A stretch of DNA of 64,000 nucleotides from the NCBI GenBank assembly GCA_030998225.1, contig JAPYXD010000522.1, positions 6,820,001 through 6,884,000 of the forward strand, written 5' to 3'. A program made the translations under genes and the position numbers. This DNA comes from Diplolepis rosae (lineage: Eukaryota > Arthropoda > Insecta > Hymenoptera > Diplolepididae). Of this stretch, positions 10,986 through 21,290 are shown one piece after another; position 1 is the stretch's first letter, and each line of letters begins with the position of its first letter. The notes below the pieces were generated by a model that was not told the DNA's origin, did not search any database, and worked only from the letters and a program-made list of their open reading frames with translations.

Positions 10986-11908
10986 CAGGGTTTCCCAATA
11001 GGGGTGATATGATTTTGAATGTCCCTATCGGGCTCATTTGAACTGAAATTTTTGACGTCTGCTGTCAGTTGTCATCAGTAAGGTTTGCCATTTAATCATG
11101 AGTAGTTTCACGCTTCCACAACGTTTGGAAATTGTCCAATTATTTTATCAAAATTCGAGAAGTTTTGTCGGTGTTCAAAGAGCATATCGTGCAAAATGTG
11201 GTCGTTATTCTGCTCCATCCGCGCTCTCAATTCGTCGAATAATCGATAAGTTGGAGAATGAATTTACTCTATTGGATACTAAGCCTAAAAATCGTATGCG
11301 TACCGCACGTTCTACACAGAATATAGCCGCCGTACAGGCCAGTATCGAGGAAAACCGTGAATTGTCCTTGCCACGCCGATCTCAGGAATTGGGCCTGTCC
11401 AGGATGACTACCTGGCGTATTTTGCCATTGGATCTTGGCCTGCATCCCTATAAGATGATTCTGACCCAAGAACTGAAGCCTAATGACCATCGTTTGCGTC
11501 GGGAGTTCGCGGATTGGGCTCTGGAATCAATTGAAAATGATCCCAATTTTCATCAAAAAATCATCTTTTCTGATGAGGCGCATTTTTGGCTCAACGGCTT
11601 TGTAAACAAGCAAAATTGTCGTTATTGGTGTAAAGAAAACCCTCAGGTCATTCATTCATCTCCATTATATCCCGAGAAACTAACCGTTTGGTGCGGTTTA
11701 TGGTAATGCTCCACAAAGTCATCGAAAATTGGCTTGAACGCATTCGGGTTTGCAAGAAGAGTCTCGGGGGACATTTGGCCGATATATTGTTTAAATCATA
11801 AATGGCAGAGAATATCCAATATAATAAAAAAGATTTCGATCAATTCCGAATGAATATTCAGTGTTTTTTTTCAATTTCAAAACATATCACCCTTATTGGG
11901 AAACCCTT
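10986..11908 (+). mobile_element. Tc1-like element F, internally deleted, nested in R4
   Basis: Inverted termini read cagggtttcccaataggggt at the left and, inward from the right, aagggtttcccaataagggt, flanked by TA. It contains the 5' two-thirds of a transposase and, after a deletion, only its last 30 or so codons. It inserted into R4. Confidence 0.85.
11098..11809 (+). pseudogene. Tc1-like transposase F, catalytic region partly deleted
   Basis: ATG at 11098 opens 202 codons: an N-terminal helix-turn-helix domain (LPQRLEIVQLFYQN), a linker, a second domain (LSLPRRSQELGLSRMTTWRI), and the first catalytic Asp in IIFSDEAHFWLNGFVNKQNC. The frame ends at TAA after VWCGLW. From 11707 another frame gives the normal C-terminus (VIENWLERIRVCKKSLGG, HLADILFKS, stop at 11807-11809). 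The second and third catalytic residues are in the missing segment. The intact first part suggests a fairly young deletion. Confidence 0.85.
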
Positions 11909-12406
11909 TATATATAAGTGCGTAGTTATTAGGTTTATATATGTAAGGTTATATGTTTAAGTGTATTTCTGATTTGAAATGTGATTGGCTACGTCTGGAT
12001 GGTGCGAATGTATTTGTATGTTGTTTATGTATGTACCGGATAACTATTGGCAGACTCGAGGTAAGAATTTTTTTTTATTCAAGAGAACCATACCATTGCC
12101 AGTTGAAATAATACGCCCGATGCTCATTTTACCCAACTAGGGTTTGAAGCATCTCAAGCGTCGGTGATATACTTATACATTTCATGTTTACCCACTGACG
12201 CATGTTAGTGCCCTGTTGTCGATAACGTTTTACTCAACTCCTTACTATTCCCTATGTAACGCTTATTGTTATTCACTTTGGGTGAATTAGGTATATATCA
12301 AATTGATTTTACCCGACTAGGATTTAATAGATGTTCAAATGCCCTTATGTCCCAAGTTTAATCGACAGAGTTGAGTAAAATTACTTTAACTATATTTCTC
12401 CGTGTA

Positions 12407-13327
12407 GTCATTAGTTTTATTGATCATGAGAAACAATAGATAGAAGATAATAGATGTGTCACCATATTTCTTACTTTATCCTATAATATCATTGTAAGAT
12501 GTTTATGTCTTTTGAAAAAAATGTTGGAGAAAGTAAATTTGCTTTCGAATTTTATTTGATGGTCACGTAATCAACATGACGCTCTTCCTTAATTATTTTC
12601 TAGAGAAGAATATACATAAATTGAACAAACATGAGGACATATTGGCCTTGTATACTGCTTTTTGAAAATTACAATCACTTGTACATCAAGCATTATTTTT
12701 GGTATCCTAAATAAAGTATGGTGGGCCAAAACATTTTCAGTACACGGAGGAATTCTGAATTTTCTGATAATTATCCGTGATTGAGCGTATTCCATCAATA
12801 GAAATCCCAATCGATGTTAAATTATATGAAAACAGTACGTAGCTTCAGAATTTATCATGTATTTCCGAATAGTATGATGATTTTTGACAAATATTTTTTT
12901 CTGTATGTAATTCATTGTTCCAACAAAAGTAAATGATGTACTTAATTGTAATATAAAAGTTTAGTAAGAATTCTATCACTGTGTGACGAAATTAGGACAT
13001 TTTTATAGAATTGCTTTTATAGAAAGTCTGTAAAAACTGTGAGTTTTCACTGAGAATTGATTTACTTCACTAAAAATACGGTAATTATAATTATTGAAAA
13101 ATTTAATTATGAGTTATTTTGCTAGACCAACAAACTAATTTCTTTGGGCTAAAAAAAAAAAATTATTATGTCAGAAAAATAATTTGATTAGACCCATTGA
13201 GTAAGAAACAATGTAATGTTGTTGGCCGATCGTAATAGTTTGGTTAAGAAATATAAAAAAAAAACATTATTTTTTTTTATTTCTAACAAGGTTTCGGTTC
13301 AAGAACAAAAATAGTTTTCTCAAAATA
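12407..13327. other. Unclassified spacer
   Basis: AT-rich, non-repetitive as far as I can see. A minus-strand open stretch at 12589-12810 has weak resemblance to the C-terminal half of a chymotrypsin-fold protein and is discussed as a finding. Otherwise nothing recognisable. Confidence 0.4.
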
Positions 13328-14545
13328 CAGGGTGCGGCACATAAAGTGTTTCAGAGCGATAGGACTCAAACTATTGATCATATCCAAAAATGTTTCAGAC
13401 ACAAGTTTCAGTGTTCGAGAAGGTGGTCATAATCGAACACCCTATTTTTTTATCGGTGGACGCGCTGAAGCTACGTCAAGGTCAACTCATCTTTTTTAAA
13501 TGGAACCATGTATTTTTTTTCGATGACATTATCACCGATTTTAAAGCGAATGCAGCGATCTAGAACACAAGGTCATTCTAGTCACGAAAAGTATGAAAAT
13601 AGTCGAAAAATCGAAACGTATCGGAATAATCACTTTCAAAGGATCCACTAGCCTTGGTTTGGGTCTACCCGCAGAAGATGCTCGAAGTGATGACCCTCGA
13701 CTTGTAAACACATGTTAATTCGCTGATGAAAAGACCGTCTAACTTCAGCCAACATTTGTGGTGTAATTTCGGTACATGCTGGGCGTATTCTTTCTTTCAT
13801 GTTGTCAGGCGTGGTAGGTGCTACCGCCATTACGCGTTCTTTGACAAAACCCCATAAAAAGTAATCTGTTAATGTTAGATTTGGCGAACGAGGTGGCCAA
13901 GCTACAGGGCCGCCTCGTCCTATCCACTTTTCGTCAAAAATCTCATTCATCACTTGCCTTGAACACAGACCATAATGCGGTGGTGCACCGTCGTGTTGCA
14001 TCCACATGTTAATGTGAACATGCAAGGGCACGTCTTCCACTAATTGAGGCAGTACGTTTTGCAGAAAGTTTGTGTAAACTTGCCCAGTCAAGCGAGCTTA
14101 AAAAAAATATGGATTTTCGCATGTAGATTTAGTGCAGCAAAAGCTAAGATAGCAGCCGCATTATTTTAATTAAAAATTGGTCGACGTTTGACTCGTGTTT
14201 GTTTCACTGTACCGAAGCGATAGAAACCGTCAGCTAATCGTTTAAAAACCATGTGCGATTTTTGTTGCCTATCCGCATAACGAGCCACATACTAGAATGA
14301 CCTTGTGTTGTAGGTCGCTGAATTCGTCTGAAAATCGGTAATAATATCATCGAAAAAAAAATACATGGTTCCATTTAAAAAAGATGAGTTGACCTTGACG
14401 TAGCTTCAGCGCCTCCACCGATAAAAAATAGGGTGGTCGAGTATGGCGGCTTTCTCGAACACTGAAACTTGTGTCTGAAACATTATTGTATATGATCAAT
14501 AGTTTGAGTGCTATCGTTCTGTAACACTTTATGTGCCTCACCCTA
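13328..14545 (-). mobile_element. Tc1-like element E with about 240-bp inverted termini
   Basis: Left arm 13328-13567 and right arm 14306-14545 are inverted copies (cagggtgcggcacataaagt against, inverted, agggtgaggcacataaagt, continuing through gtttcagacacaagtttcag and tcaaggtcaactcatctttt). TA lies on each side. Between the arms is the C-terminal half of a transposase on the minus strand. It is probably a deletion derivative mobilised in trans. Confidence 0.85.
13648..14103 (-). pseudogene. Tc1-like transposase E, C-terminal half
   Basis: Read on the minus strand: LTGQVYTNFLQNVLPQLVED, then MWMQHDGAPPHY (second catalytic Asp), WIGRGGPVAWPPRSP, DYFLWGFVKERV (third acidic position), and a tail RPACTEITPQMLAEVRRSF ... 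GHHFEHLL. There are no stops inside this half. The N-terminal DNA-binding domain and first catalytic Asp are absent. Confidence 0.85.
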
Positions 14546-14840
14546 TATATTTGCAGTGCAAGGGCAGTACACTCGATTCGCTCTAAGGCGACGCAAATAA
14601 AACCATGTATTCGCGTTGAGGCGTCCGCAAGAGGAGATCCCACTCACTCTGCGCGACCTGCGTCGTGCTTTCAGTTTTGATGTCTGCGCATGTAAATAGA
14701 GTCACGTTAGTAACTCATGGTACGTGGTGGGGGTAAAGGGAAAGTAACGTCCGACGCCTTACCGAGAACTTTGCCGCCGTCTTAGCGGAGGTCGACTCAG
14801 CGCGAGTCCAGTGTAATTATAGCTTATAGGCAATATTGTA
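14546..14840. other. GC-richer spacer, unclassified
   Basis: About 290 bp noticeably richer in G+C than the surroundings (gcgacgcaaataaaacc, ggtggggg, ccgccgtcttagcggagg). No family recognised. It sits between two transposons and could be the remnant of an LTR or of a host promoter. Confidence 0.3.
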
Positions 14841-14842
14841 TA

Positions 14843-16124
14843 CTGCAGTGTTCAATAACTCCAAAGGATGACACAGATATGGCACCACGAATTACATTTT
14901 CATATTTTTTCCATGAAGTACAATCTTTCAGATGACATCTGTTAAAATTTAAGCCACTTTCATTGTTTCCTTTCAAAGTTACAAATAGTAGAAGCGAACA
15001 AGTTTTGGTTTTTCTATTCAAATGGAAAAAAGTAAATTTCGTATGCTGATTAAATACTGTTTCCTAATGGGAAAAACACCATCCAGACAAAATAGAGGCT
15101 TGATGAGTGTAATGGGGAATCATCTGCATCAACGTAAATGGTTGAGAAGTGGATTGGTGAATTTAAACGAAGTTATACGAGTACAAATGAAGCTGAACGA
15201 TCGGGAAGGCCAAAAGACGTTACCACTCCACAAATCATCGAAAAAATCGATGACATCATATTAGATGATCAAAAAGTGAAAGTGCTTGAGTTATCTGTAG
15301 CTGCAGGCATACCAATTGGATCACTGGTTAACATTTTGCATGAGGATTTGGGCATGAGAAAGCTAACCGCGAAATGGGTGCCGTGCTTGCTAATAATCGA
15401 TCAAAAACGCTACCGAGTTCGTGATTCAAAGAGTTCTTTGAACCTTTTTAAGTGTAATCCAATCGATTTTTCGCGCCGAATAGTGACTATTGATGAAACA
15501 TGGATTCACCACTTCACACCAGAATCGAAGCAACAAGCAAAACAGTGGGTAGGACCTAGTGGAACTGCACAAAAGCAAGCAGACACAACAATCGTCTGTA
15601 AAAATTATGACTTCTGTTTTTTGAGATTCTAATGTCATATTGTTCATCGACTATTAAAAAAAACAATTATGAGCAACTATTACTGTGCATTATTAGACCG
15701 ATTGAAAGAAGTAATCACAAGGAAACGGCCTTATTTGTTGAAAAAAATGCTTTTTTTTTCAAGACAATGCACCAGTTGACAAATCGATAAAAACGATGGA
15801 AAAAATGAATAAATGACGCTTCGAACTGCTTCCCTACTAACTTTATTTTCCAATTCTCGCCCCCGGCGACTTTTATCTCTTCTCAAACTTGAAGAGATGA
15901 CTCCAGGGACAGAGATTTTCATCAAATGAAGAGGTCTAATTGTAAAGCAATAACTATTTTGGAGGCCTTGACAAATTGTATTACAAGAGAGGCATTAAAA
16001 TGTTGAAAGATCGTTAGACTAAGTGTATCGAGCCCGAAGGAGATAATGTTAAAGAATAAATTGGATTTTTTCTACAAAAGTTTTTTTTTTCTTTGTCATC
16101 CTACGGACTTTTTGAACTCCCTAG
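14843..16124 (+). mobile_element. Mariner D, full length but decayed
   Basis: Imperfect inverted termini (gttcaataactccaaagg at the left; inward from the right gttcaaaaagtccgtagg, both followed by atgaca), TA at 14841-14842 and 16125-16126, length 1282 bp, which is normal for mariner. It contains a full-length but heavily mutated transposase. Confidence 0.85.
15022..16059 (+). pseudogene. Mariner D transposase pseudogene
   Basis: The start is MEKSKFRMLIKYCFLMGKTP. After a frameshift come VEKWIGEFKRSYTST, ERSGRPKDV, VKVLELSVAAGIPIGSLVNI, LHEDLGMRKLTAKWVPCLL and TIDETWIHHFTPESK (first catalytic Asp). Frameshifts follow near 15600-15660. Then the region of QDNAPVDKSIKTMEK (second Asp) and ILAPGDFYLFSNLK (third) is present in broken frames, ending YKRGIKMLKDR ... 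GDNVKE stop. There are at least four disruptions. It is clearly mariner and clearly dead. Confidence 0.85.
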
Positions 16125-16180
16125 TACATATGCCAGGGTCAATAGAGTTTCAAAATTAATTCTGTTTTTTAGGTTTTTAC

Positions 16181-16291
16181 CGAGTCCAATCCAGCTGTTT
16201 TAAGTATCCTACTATCTCGTCCTGTCCAAGGTACATCGATATCGTCTAAATCAAGAACTGTTACGACATTAGGATCAACAGCCTTCTTTAG
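16181..16291 (-). CDS. Exon 3 of secreted serine protease homologue, paralogue 1
   Basis: The 111-nt exon lies between a minus-strand acceptor (ctgttttag just above 16291) and donor GTAAAA at 16180-16175. It enters and leaves in phase 0 and joins exon 2 in frame. It encodes 37 residues including VVTVLDLDDIDVPWTGRDS and then ILKTAGLDS. In chymotrypsin-fold proteins this is where the Asp102 strand and the P-rich segment leading to GWG lie. AGLDS sits at the GWG position without Trp. Later exons were not identified with confidence. Confidence 0.65.
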
Positions 16292-16599
16292 CTAAAACAG
16301 AACCAAATTTTATATCCTTATTATGTTCATAACAAAAGGTATTTATTTTCAAAAGTATAAAAAAAATTATTAATAACTTATTGACTACGAAACTCAAGTG
16401 AGATAAGAAAAATTATATGTCAAAAGAGGAGAATATTTCACGCAAAAAGGTGTATAAAAAAGCTCCTTGGCGAAACTTTCAAGAAGGAAATCAATCCAAT
16501 GGAACTCGAGCTATTCCAAAATCTGTTCTCGGACTAGTTTGAACCACTCCGGAAAAATTTTTGGATTTCGTTTGATTTAAATCAATAAAAAACTAATCT

Positions 16600-17760
16600 G
16601 ACTTAATCCGATTCAATGCGGTTTAATCCGAATCAATTCGATTCAAATTTAAAATTCGGGTTGAATCCACCTGAGCTCGGATTAAAAACTTGGTTCAAAT
16701 TTATTGGAATTGATACCTCGGATTTAATCAAGATCAATCGGATTGAGTCAGTTTGATTTTTAACTGACTTACATCGAACGATATTCAATATGATTTTCGG
16801 ATTAGTTGGGAAACATATTTCGGAACTTATTACAATAGCTCTAATTCGCTCGAGTTGAATTCCAATTCGTTTTTCTTCATTTCTGATATTTTTCAAATAA
16901 TATTAAAAATAAAATGGCAAGTTTGATTGGAATTCTCTTTCAATTTCAAGAACTTAATATGTCATTTTAAAATTTTGTTGTTCAAAGTAGAATCCAACTG
17001 ATTCTAGTTGAAATCCTTCAAATTTCGTGTGAAACTTACGGTAATAACTGATACCCTGTTTTCCTCACGTGATGAACTTCCAGATTTTTTTTTTTTCTCT
17101 TTCATTGATCTTATTCCCTCAATTTCATTATCATAAGAATATAATGTAGGTGGTGGCTGATTTCTAATTATAGCTCTGAGAGCACCAACATTTTTTTCAT
17201 ATTCCTCAACACGAATAGCGACAGCCAAGGCGTTCGTAGGACTGAATAAAGTCGCACAAGTTACAAAAAAATGTTCGCCCGATACATCAGATATAGCGAT
17301 TAAGGCGCTAGCATACTTGACATCGTCATCTATATCTTTCCCGGTCAATTGGAATAGTTGCGTCAAGTTAGCTCCTGTGAAAAAAACGTATATTTAGAGA
17401 AATTTAACCCCTTTGATAGAAAAAAACAGGCGTATATATTTTTTTTCCTCATATTTTAGAAACTACCCTAGTGAAAGTTTCGAAAATAAATTCAATTCCA
17501 GCCATTGCGTAATAGTTTTTCAAACAAATCCGAAAAACGCTTTGAATCGTGTTTGGAGCAAATCAGATAAAAATCGATCCGTTTGAACCCGAGGTCAAAA
17601 TGTTTCGGAACGAAAATATGATGTGGATCAATCCTTGATCGGATTCATTCGAATTGCAGTCTCGGAATAAACCTGAATGGGTCAGATTGATTTTTAAACA
17701 TCTTGCATAAAACGAGATTAAAAACGTTTCACGGATTAAGTTCCAATGTAAAACGTTTGA
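16600..17760 (-). repeat. Duplicated block around exon 2 (pair of 35790-36900)
   Basis: Intron sequence on both sides of exon 2 matches the corresponding sequence around the paralogue's exon 2. Examples are aattgatacctcgg, ttttcggattagttgg, tccaactgattctagttg, and the string of aatccgattcaat-type words rich in gatt/aatc. The two genes therefore arose by duplication of genomic DNA with introns, not by retroposition. Confidence 0.75.
17040..17374 (-). CDS. Exon 2 of secreted serine protease homologue, paralogue 1
   Basis: The acceptor is TTTCACAG above 17374 and the donor GTAAG at 17039-17035. The first two bases complete the Gly codon begun by exon 1 (30348-30405, phase 1). The remaining 333 nt are open and end in phase 0. 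The sequence begins ANLTQLFQLTGKD, then ALIAISDVSGEHFFVTCATL, FSPTNALAVAIRVEEYEKN and DNEIEGIRSM, with a Lys/Ser-rich stretch near residue 90-100, and RVSVIT. The pattern resembles chymotrypsin-fold N-terminal halves, where C.G.LI...LTAAHC is usual. Here LAVAIR replaces AAHC, so the catalytic His is absent. Predicted secreted pseudoprotease, substrate unknown. Confidence 0.7.
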
Positions 17761-17924
17761 CAGGGTATCTCTTTTTTTTATCGATCTTGACATAATGTGG
17801 TTTTGAGTCATATTCTTTTGGAATCTGGAGTCGAAAATTCGGAATTCTGGATGACAATGCCAATATGGTGGACTTTATAATTATTGAAAAATTGAATTGT
17901 GATTTAATATCTATGAATGCGCTT

Positions 17925-18470
17925 TCGTACAGTTTACCAAAACTGAAAAAGAAAGGCGAGTTCATTAACTAGCCATATCTGACCAAAATTCAGGATATTA
18001 GAGCATTTTTGATATTTTATAAAACTACTTTTTAGAATAGTAACAAATTGTAATACTAATTCTTGACAGTGCTCAAAAAACTTTATGAATTGTTTTATTG
18101 AAATTATTCAATCAAACAAGAATTAGGATAGATACAGTATTTTTTAACCAATTTTAATTGTAACATTTTTTTTAAAGATGTATATTTTTCGTTTTAATTT
18201 TAAAATGTACTATTAGGAATCAAAAAATCCAATTTTTATTCAAGCTATGCGAAATATAAAAAACGAGATTACAAAATTGTTAACTTAAAAAAGTCTAAAA
18301 ATTTGCATCTACACATATTTTCAATACATAGATGTATAGTATAATTTTCGTAGTAATTTTTAAAATGCCATTGAAAATAAAAAAACTATATTTTCTTCCT
18401 GCAAATCTCGTGTTACAGTTTCTTTATATTGACTATGAATATCAAGCACGAATTTCGTAATGAGAATATA
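17925..18470 (-). repeat. RepA copy 4, divergent
   Basis: Carries aactagccatatctgacc (the LWLVNE block of RepA read inverted), the ttgacagtgctcaaaa words, and AT-rich units downstream (tatattttt...attttaa). It is more diverged than the copies at 1, 7813 and 53815, and lacks the CAGA run. Confidence 0.5.
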
Positions 18471-18487
18471 TGTTAACATACACATAC

Positions 18488-19946
18488 ACACGGTGTCTCT
18501 CGGAAACCAGACCACCTCCTAGAGTATTGAGGCCTTACCCCTGCATGCGGGGCTCTGCAGGGGCGGACCGAATGCTTCCCTAGCTAATCGTGGGAATAAA
18601 AATGGAGTTACTAAAATTAAATAAAAGCATGTGCGAAGAGCTGTTTGGTGGTGAGTTGGACGTGACGGAAGACCCCGGTGAAAATATACCTGAAAACTCT
18701 CAGGCTAGGCAGCATCAAGATTGTCTGCACCAACTAAACGAAAAAGACTGGTGCAGTCTGCAAAAGGTGATGGACACCTTGAAGGAAATGGAGAAGTTCT
18801 GGAAGACAAAGAATAACATGTTCCTCCCCATCAGGGAAGGCCTCACGGAAGCCCTGCGGGAGATGCAGGTCCTCAAAGAAAGAATGAAGAGTCACGATCA
18901 CTACTTTGAGCACTTCGAGTACCATCTTAGGGATAAGTTGGTACAGAGGATTAAGGAGGCGAGATCCCCTACGAAAGTTGTCCTGGAGGAGGGTACCCAA
19001 ACCCTCCCTGAGCCCGCGCCGAGGTCCACCCCAGATCCTCGTAAGCGGCTGAGGGAGCCAATGGTCAGCCCGGAGGTGACTGCCGCCGGAGATCCCTCCT
19101 AGGAAGGGCCCTCGCAAAAATAAATCGAAGACGGCTTCGCGGAAACCAGAGCGCCCAAAAAGGGCCCACTCTGAAGCGGTCATCATAAAGCCTATGGAGG
19201 GGGTTAGCTACGTGGCAATTCTGAAAAATCTGAAAAGCCGTTAAGGTTGAAGGAATTAGGGAGACCAGGACGAAGTATCTCCTATTTGAAATTGAATGCG
19301 CTGCGGGGGACAGAAGGAAACTTGACTCTGCCTTCCGCGACGCAGTCGGAGAGTCCGGATCTGTCGGCCATCTCGTTCCTATGGTTGAGGTGGAGATATT
19401 GGACGTTGATCCCTCCGTGGAGGAAGAAGAAGTTGCAAAAGCTGTCCGGAGTTGCCTACGGGAGGTACCGTCTGCGTGTGTAAAGGTGTCCCTGACGAGG
19501 AAGCCCTTCAGAGGCACTAGAAAGGCTTTCGTCAGACTGGAGGGAGCGAGTGCCCTAACTTTACTCCAGGCGACCCATATTAAGATCGGGTGGGTCTCCT
19601 GCAGGTCCCGGATGAAAACGGAGTTGATTCGGTGCTACCGCTTTCTCGGCTTCGGCCATATGGCGGCTAACTGCCGGGGGCCAGATCGCAGCAGGTGATG
19701 CTGGAGGTGCGGCGAGGAGGGACAGGCCGCGACGTCCTGCTCAAGGAAACCGCGGTGCTACCTCTGCACCGCACGAGAGAAGAAGCCCCGGAATGACCAT
19801 ATACCGGGGACAATGCGTTGCGCGGCGTTCCAGGGCCATTGTCTGGTGAGGAAGCAGGGGAGTTTTGAGTTTAATGGATATTGCTTCGGCTGAGCCCCAC
19901 ACGGCGTGCGTAAATGCATTCTCTTTTCTCCTCTGAAAAAAAAAAA
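18488..19946 (+). mobile_element. R1-like LINE, ORF1-only copy with poly-A tail
   Basis: Starts near cggtgtctctcggaaacc, contains one gag-like ORF1 and runs into a poly-A run at 19936-19946 directly after a short 3' tail. No endonuclease or reverse transcriptase lies between ORF1 and the tail, so either ORF2 was deleted or this is an ORF1-only non-autonomous derivative. Its tail matches 4985-5045. Confidence 0.75.
18602..19892 (+). pseudogene. R1-like ORF1 (gag-like), frameshifted
   Basis: Starts MELLKLNKSMCEELFGGE (ATG 18602; an upstream in-frame GTG is not needed). A coiled-coil-rich N-terminal part contains FWKTKNNMFLPIREGLTEAL. The first frame stops at 19100-19102. Shifted frames then continue with EAVIIKPMEGVSYVAILKNL, an RRM-like part (MVEVEILDVDPSVEEEEVAK), and zinc knuckles: CYRFLGFGHMAANC (second Cys replaced by Phe), CWRCGEEGQAATSC (His replaced by Gln), and a third Cys-rich motif. 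It is the nucleic-acid-binding ORF1 of an R1-clade LINE, broken. Confidence 0.8.
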
Positions 19947-19949
19947 TAT

Positions 19950-20329
19950 ATGTTACGGAGAGTCGTACTAGTGATTCCGGTTAAAAATGTTAGAAATTCT
20001 AGTAAAAACTTTTCGGTTGTTTTACCATTCATTCCAGTAAATGTAATACAATTTTCCGATTGAATGATTGCATAACCTTAAAAATAAATAACGATTTAAA
20101 GACGAGAGAAAAATAATTTTTAAAATGAAAAAATAAATATTTATTGTTGAATTATTTTATATTGCTTATATTATTATTAATAAAGGTATATTTGAATACA
20201 TAGAAATCCACAATCTACAAATTTCTTTACCTTCAAATTTATCCTTTAAGTTATCTACCTTTCACTTACGTAACACCTTGTACTCTTCATTCTCAATTTC
20301 TTTGATACTTTGTAAAAATAATTCGAAAC
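19950..20329. other. Spacer between two LINE copies
   Basis: AT-rich, 380 bp, no recognisable coding or repeat structure. It separates the poly-A tail of the first LINE copy from the 5'-truncated start of the second. Confidence 0.5.
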
Positions 20330-20389
20330 AAGACACGAGATCTTTAAGATTCCTTCGGAGGTGTTCAGCGGAATGCTCAACACCCACAA

Positions 20390-21290
20390 GTGCTTACTGG
20401 AGAGCGGGGTGGAAATCCAGAAAATGCTGGAATCCCACCCCGCCTTAAAAAAACAGATGTGTATCTTCCGGAGACTGCGTTCTGCCTCTCTTGGAGATAC
20501 CCCAAAAAAGCTGACATAGGGAAAGAAGAGGGTTGCTCCTTCTCCCCCCGAATTTCCCCCGCATTTCCCCAACTTACGCTGCGGCCACCAAAGGCCAAAC
20601 CCCAAAAAACGATGGGGAATGGCAGCTGGTGGAGAAGGAAAAAAAGAAAAAAAGATAAGAAAAAGAAAGAGGTTCCTGTGCCCTCCTGAAGGCTATGAAG
20701 GCGAAGGTTAACCCCCAAAATGCAGGGACAGAGGTCCTCTCCATTCGGAGAACCAGGAGGGAGGAGATCCTCCTGGTCCTCAGAAAGGGGGGTCGACGTC
20801 TCGATCTTCGAAAAGGCGCTTGACCAGGCGGTCGGGGAGAAGGCCGAAGTTAAATCTTTGGTTTCGAAGAGGTCCCTTGAGGTTAGAGACCTCGACGACA
20901 CAGTCACAAGAGAAGAGGTTGTTGCCGCGCTATGCATCGCGCAGGGCAAGCCAGACCTCGGGGACCAGTGCAGGCTGTACAAACGCTTAGGTGGTGTGCA
21001 GATTGCGGTTGTCCGTTTAACCGAGCGGACGCCCGGAGCTTGCTCGGGCTCGGTAGGCTAAGGGTGAGGTGGGTGAACTGCCGCATCCGAGAGCATGTCG
21101 AGGTTGCCCGGTGCTTCAGGTGCCAGGGATATGGCCATGAGTCGCGTGGCTGCACGCTTCCAGGTAGGAAGGATGCCTGCTAGAGGTGTGGGGGCGTGTC
21201 ACACTTGGCCAAGGAGTGCAAGGCTTCCCCTCGGTGCCTGACTTGCACTGATAGGGGCGAAAAAGATGTCGCCCATGCTTCGGGGAGCGG
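20390..21290 (+). pseudogene. LINE ORF1 (gag-like) with CCHC knuckles, frameshifted
   Basis: Fragments in shifting frames: MLNTHKCLLESGVEIQKMLE, a Lys-rich basic tract (RRKKRKKDKKKKE, near 20640), LEVRDLDDTVTREEVVAALC, VRWVNCRIREHVEVARC, and an intact zinc knuckle CFRCQGYGHESRGC at about 21110-21155. It is followed by a second, RCGGVSHLAKEC, interrupted by a TAG, and a final CLTC motif. It is typical R1-clade ORF1 and inactive. Confidence 0.8.

Larger units (their letters stand above)
9399..12404. mobile_element. R4 inverted-repeat element, copy 1 (contains two nested insertions)
   Basis: Ends read CACGGAGAAAAATAGTTGAA on the left and, inverted, CACGGAGAAATATAGTTAAA on the right, continuing as homologous arms for at least 60 bp (both have gtaattttactcaact and gggacataagg). 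TA flanks at 9397-9398 and 12405-12406 suggest TA target duplication. Removing the solo LTR and the Tc1-like element leaves about 1.15 kb, with no transposase seen. A second copy, in reverse orientation, is at 57956-63186 and shares the internal word gaagcgtagagtaga. I cannot place it in a known family. Confidence 0.7.

Noticed and set aside
18734..19517. Long minus-strand frames over the first LINE
   Set aside because: They are shadows of the G+C-rich plus-strand ORF1, which has family motifs. The opposite strand has none.
20377..20982. 201-codon minus-strand frame
   Set aside because: It is opposite the LINE ORF1 basic tract. The Ser/Phe/Leu-rich translation comes from the complement of Lys/Arg/Glu codons.
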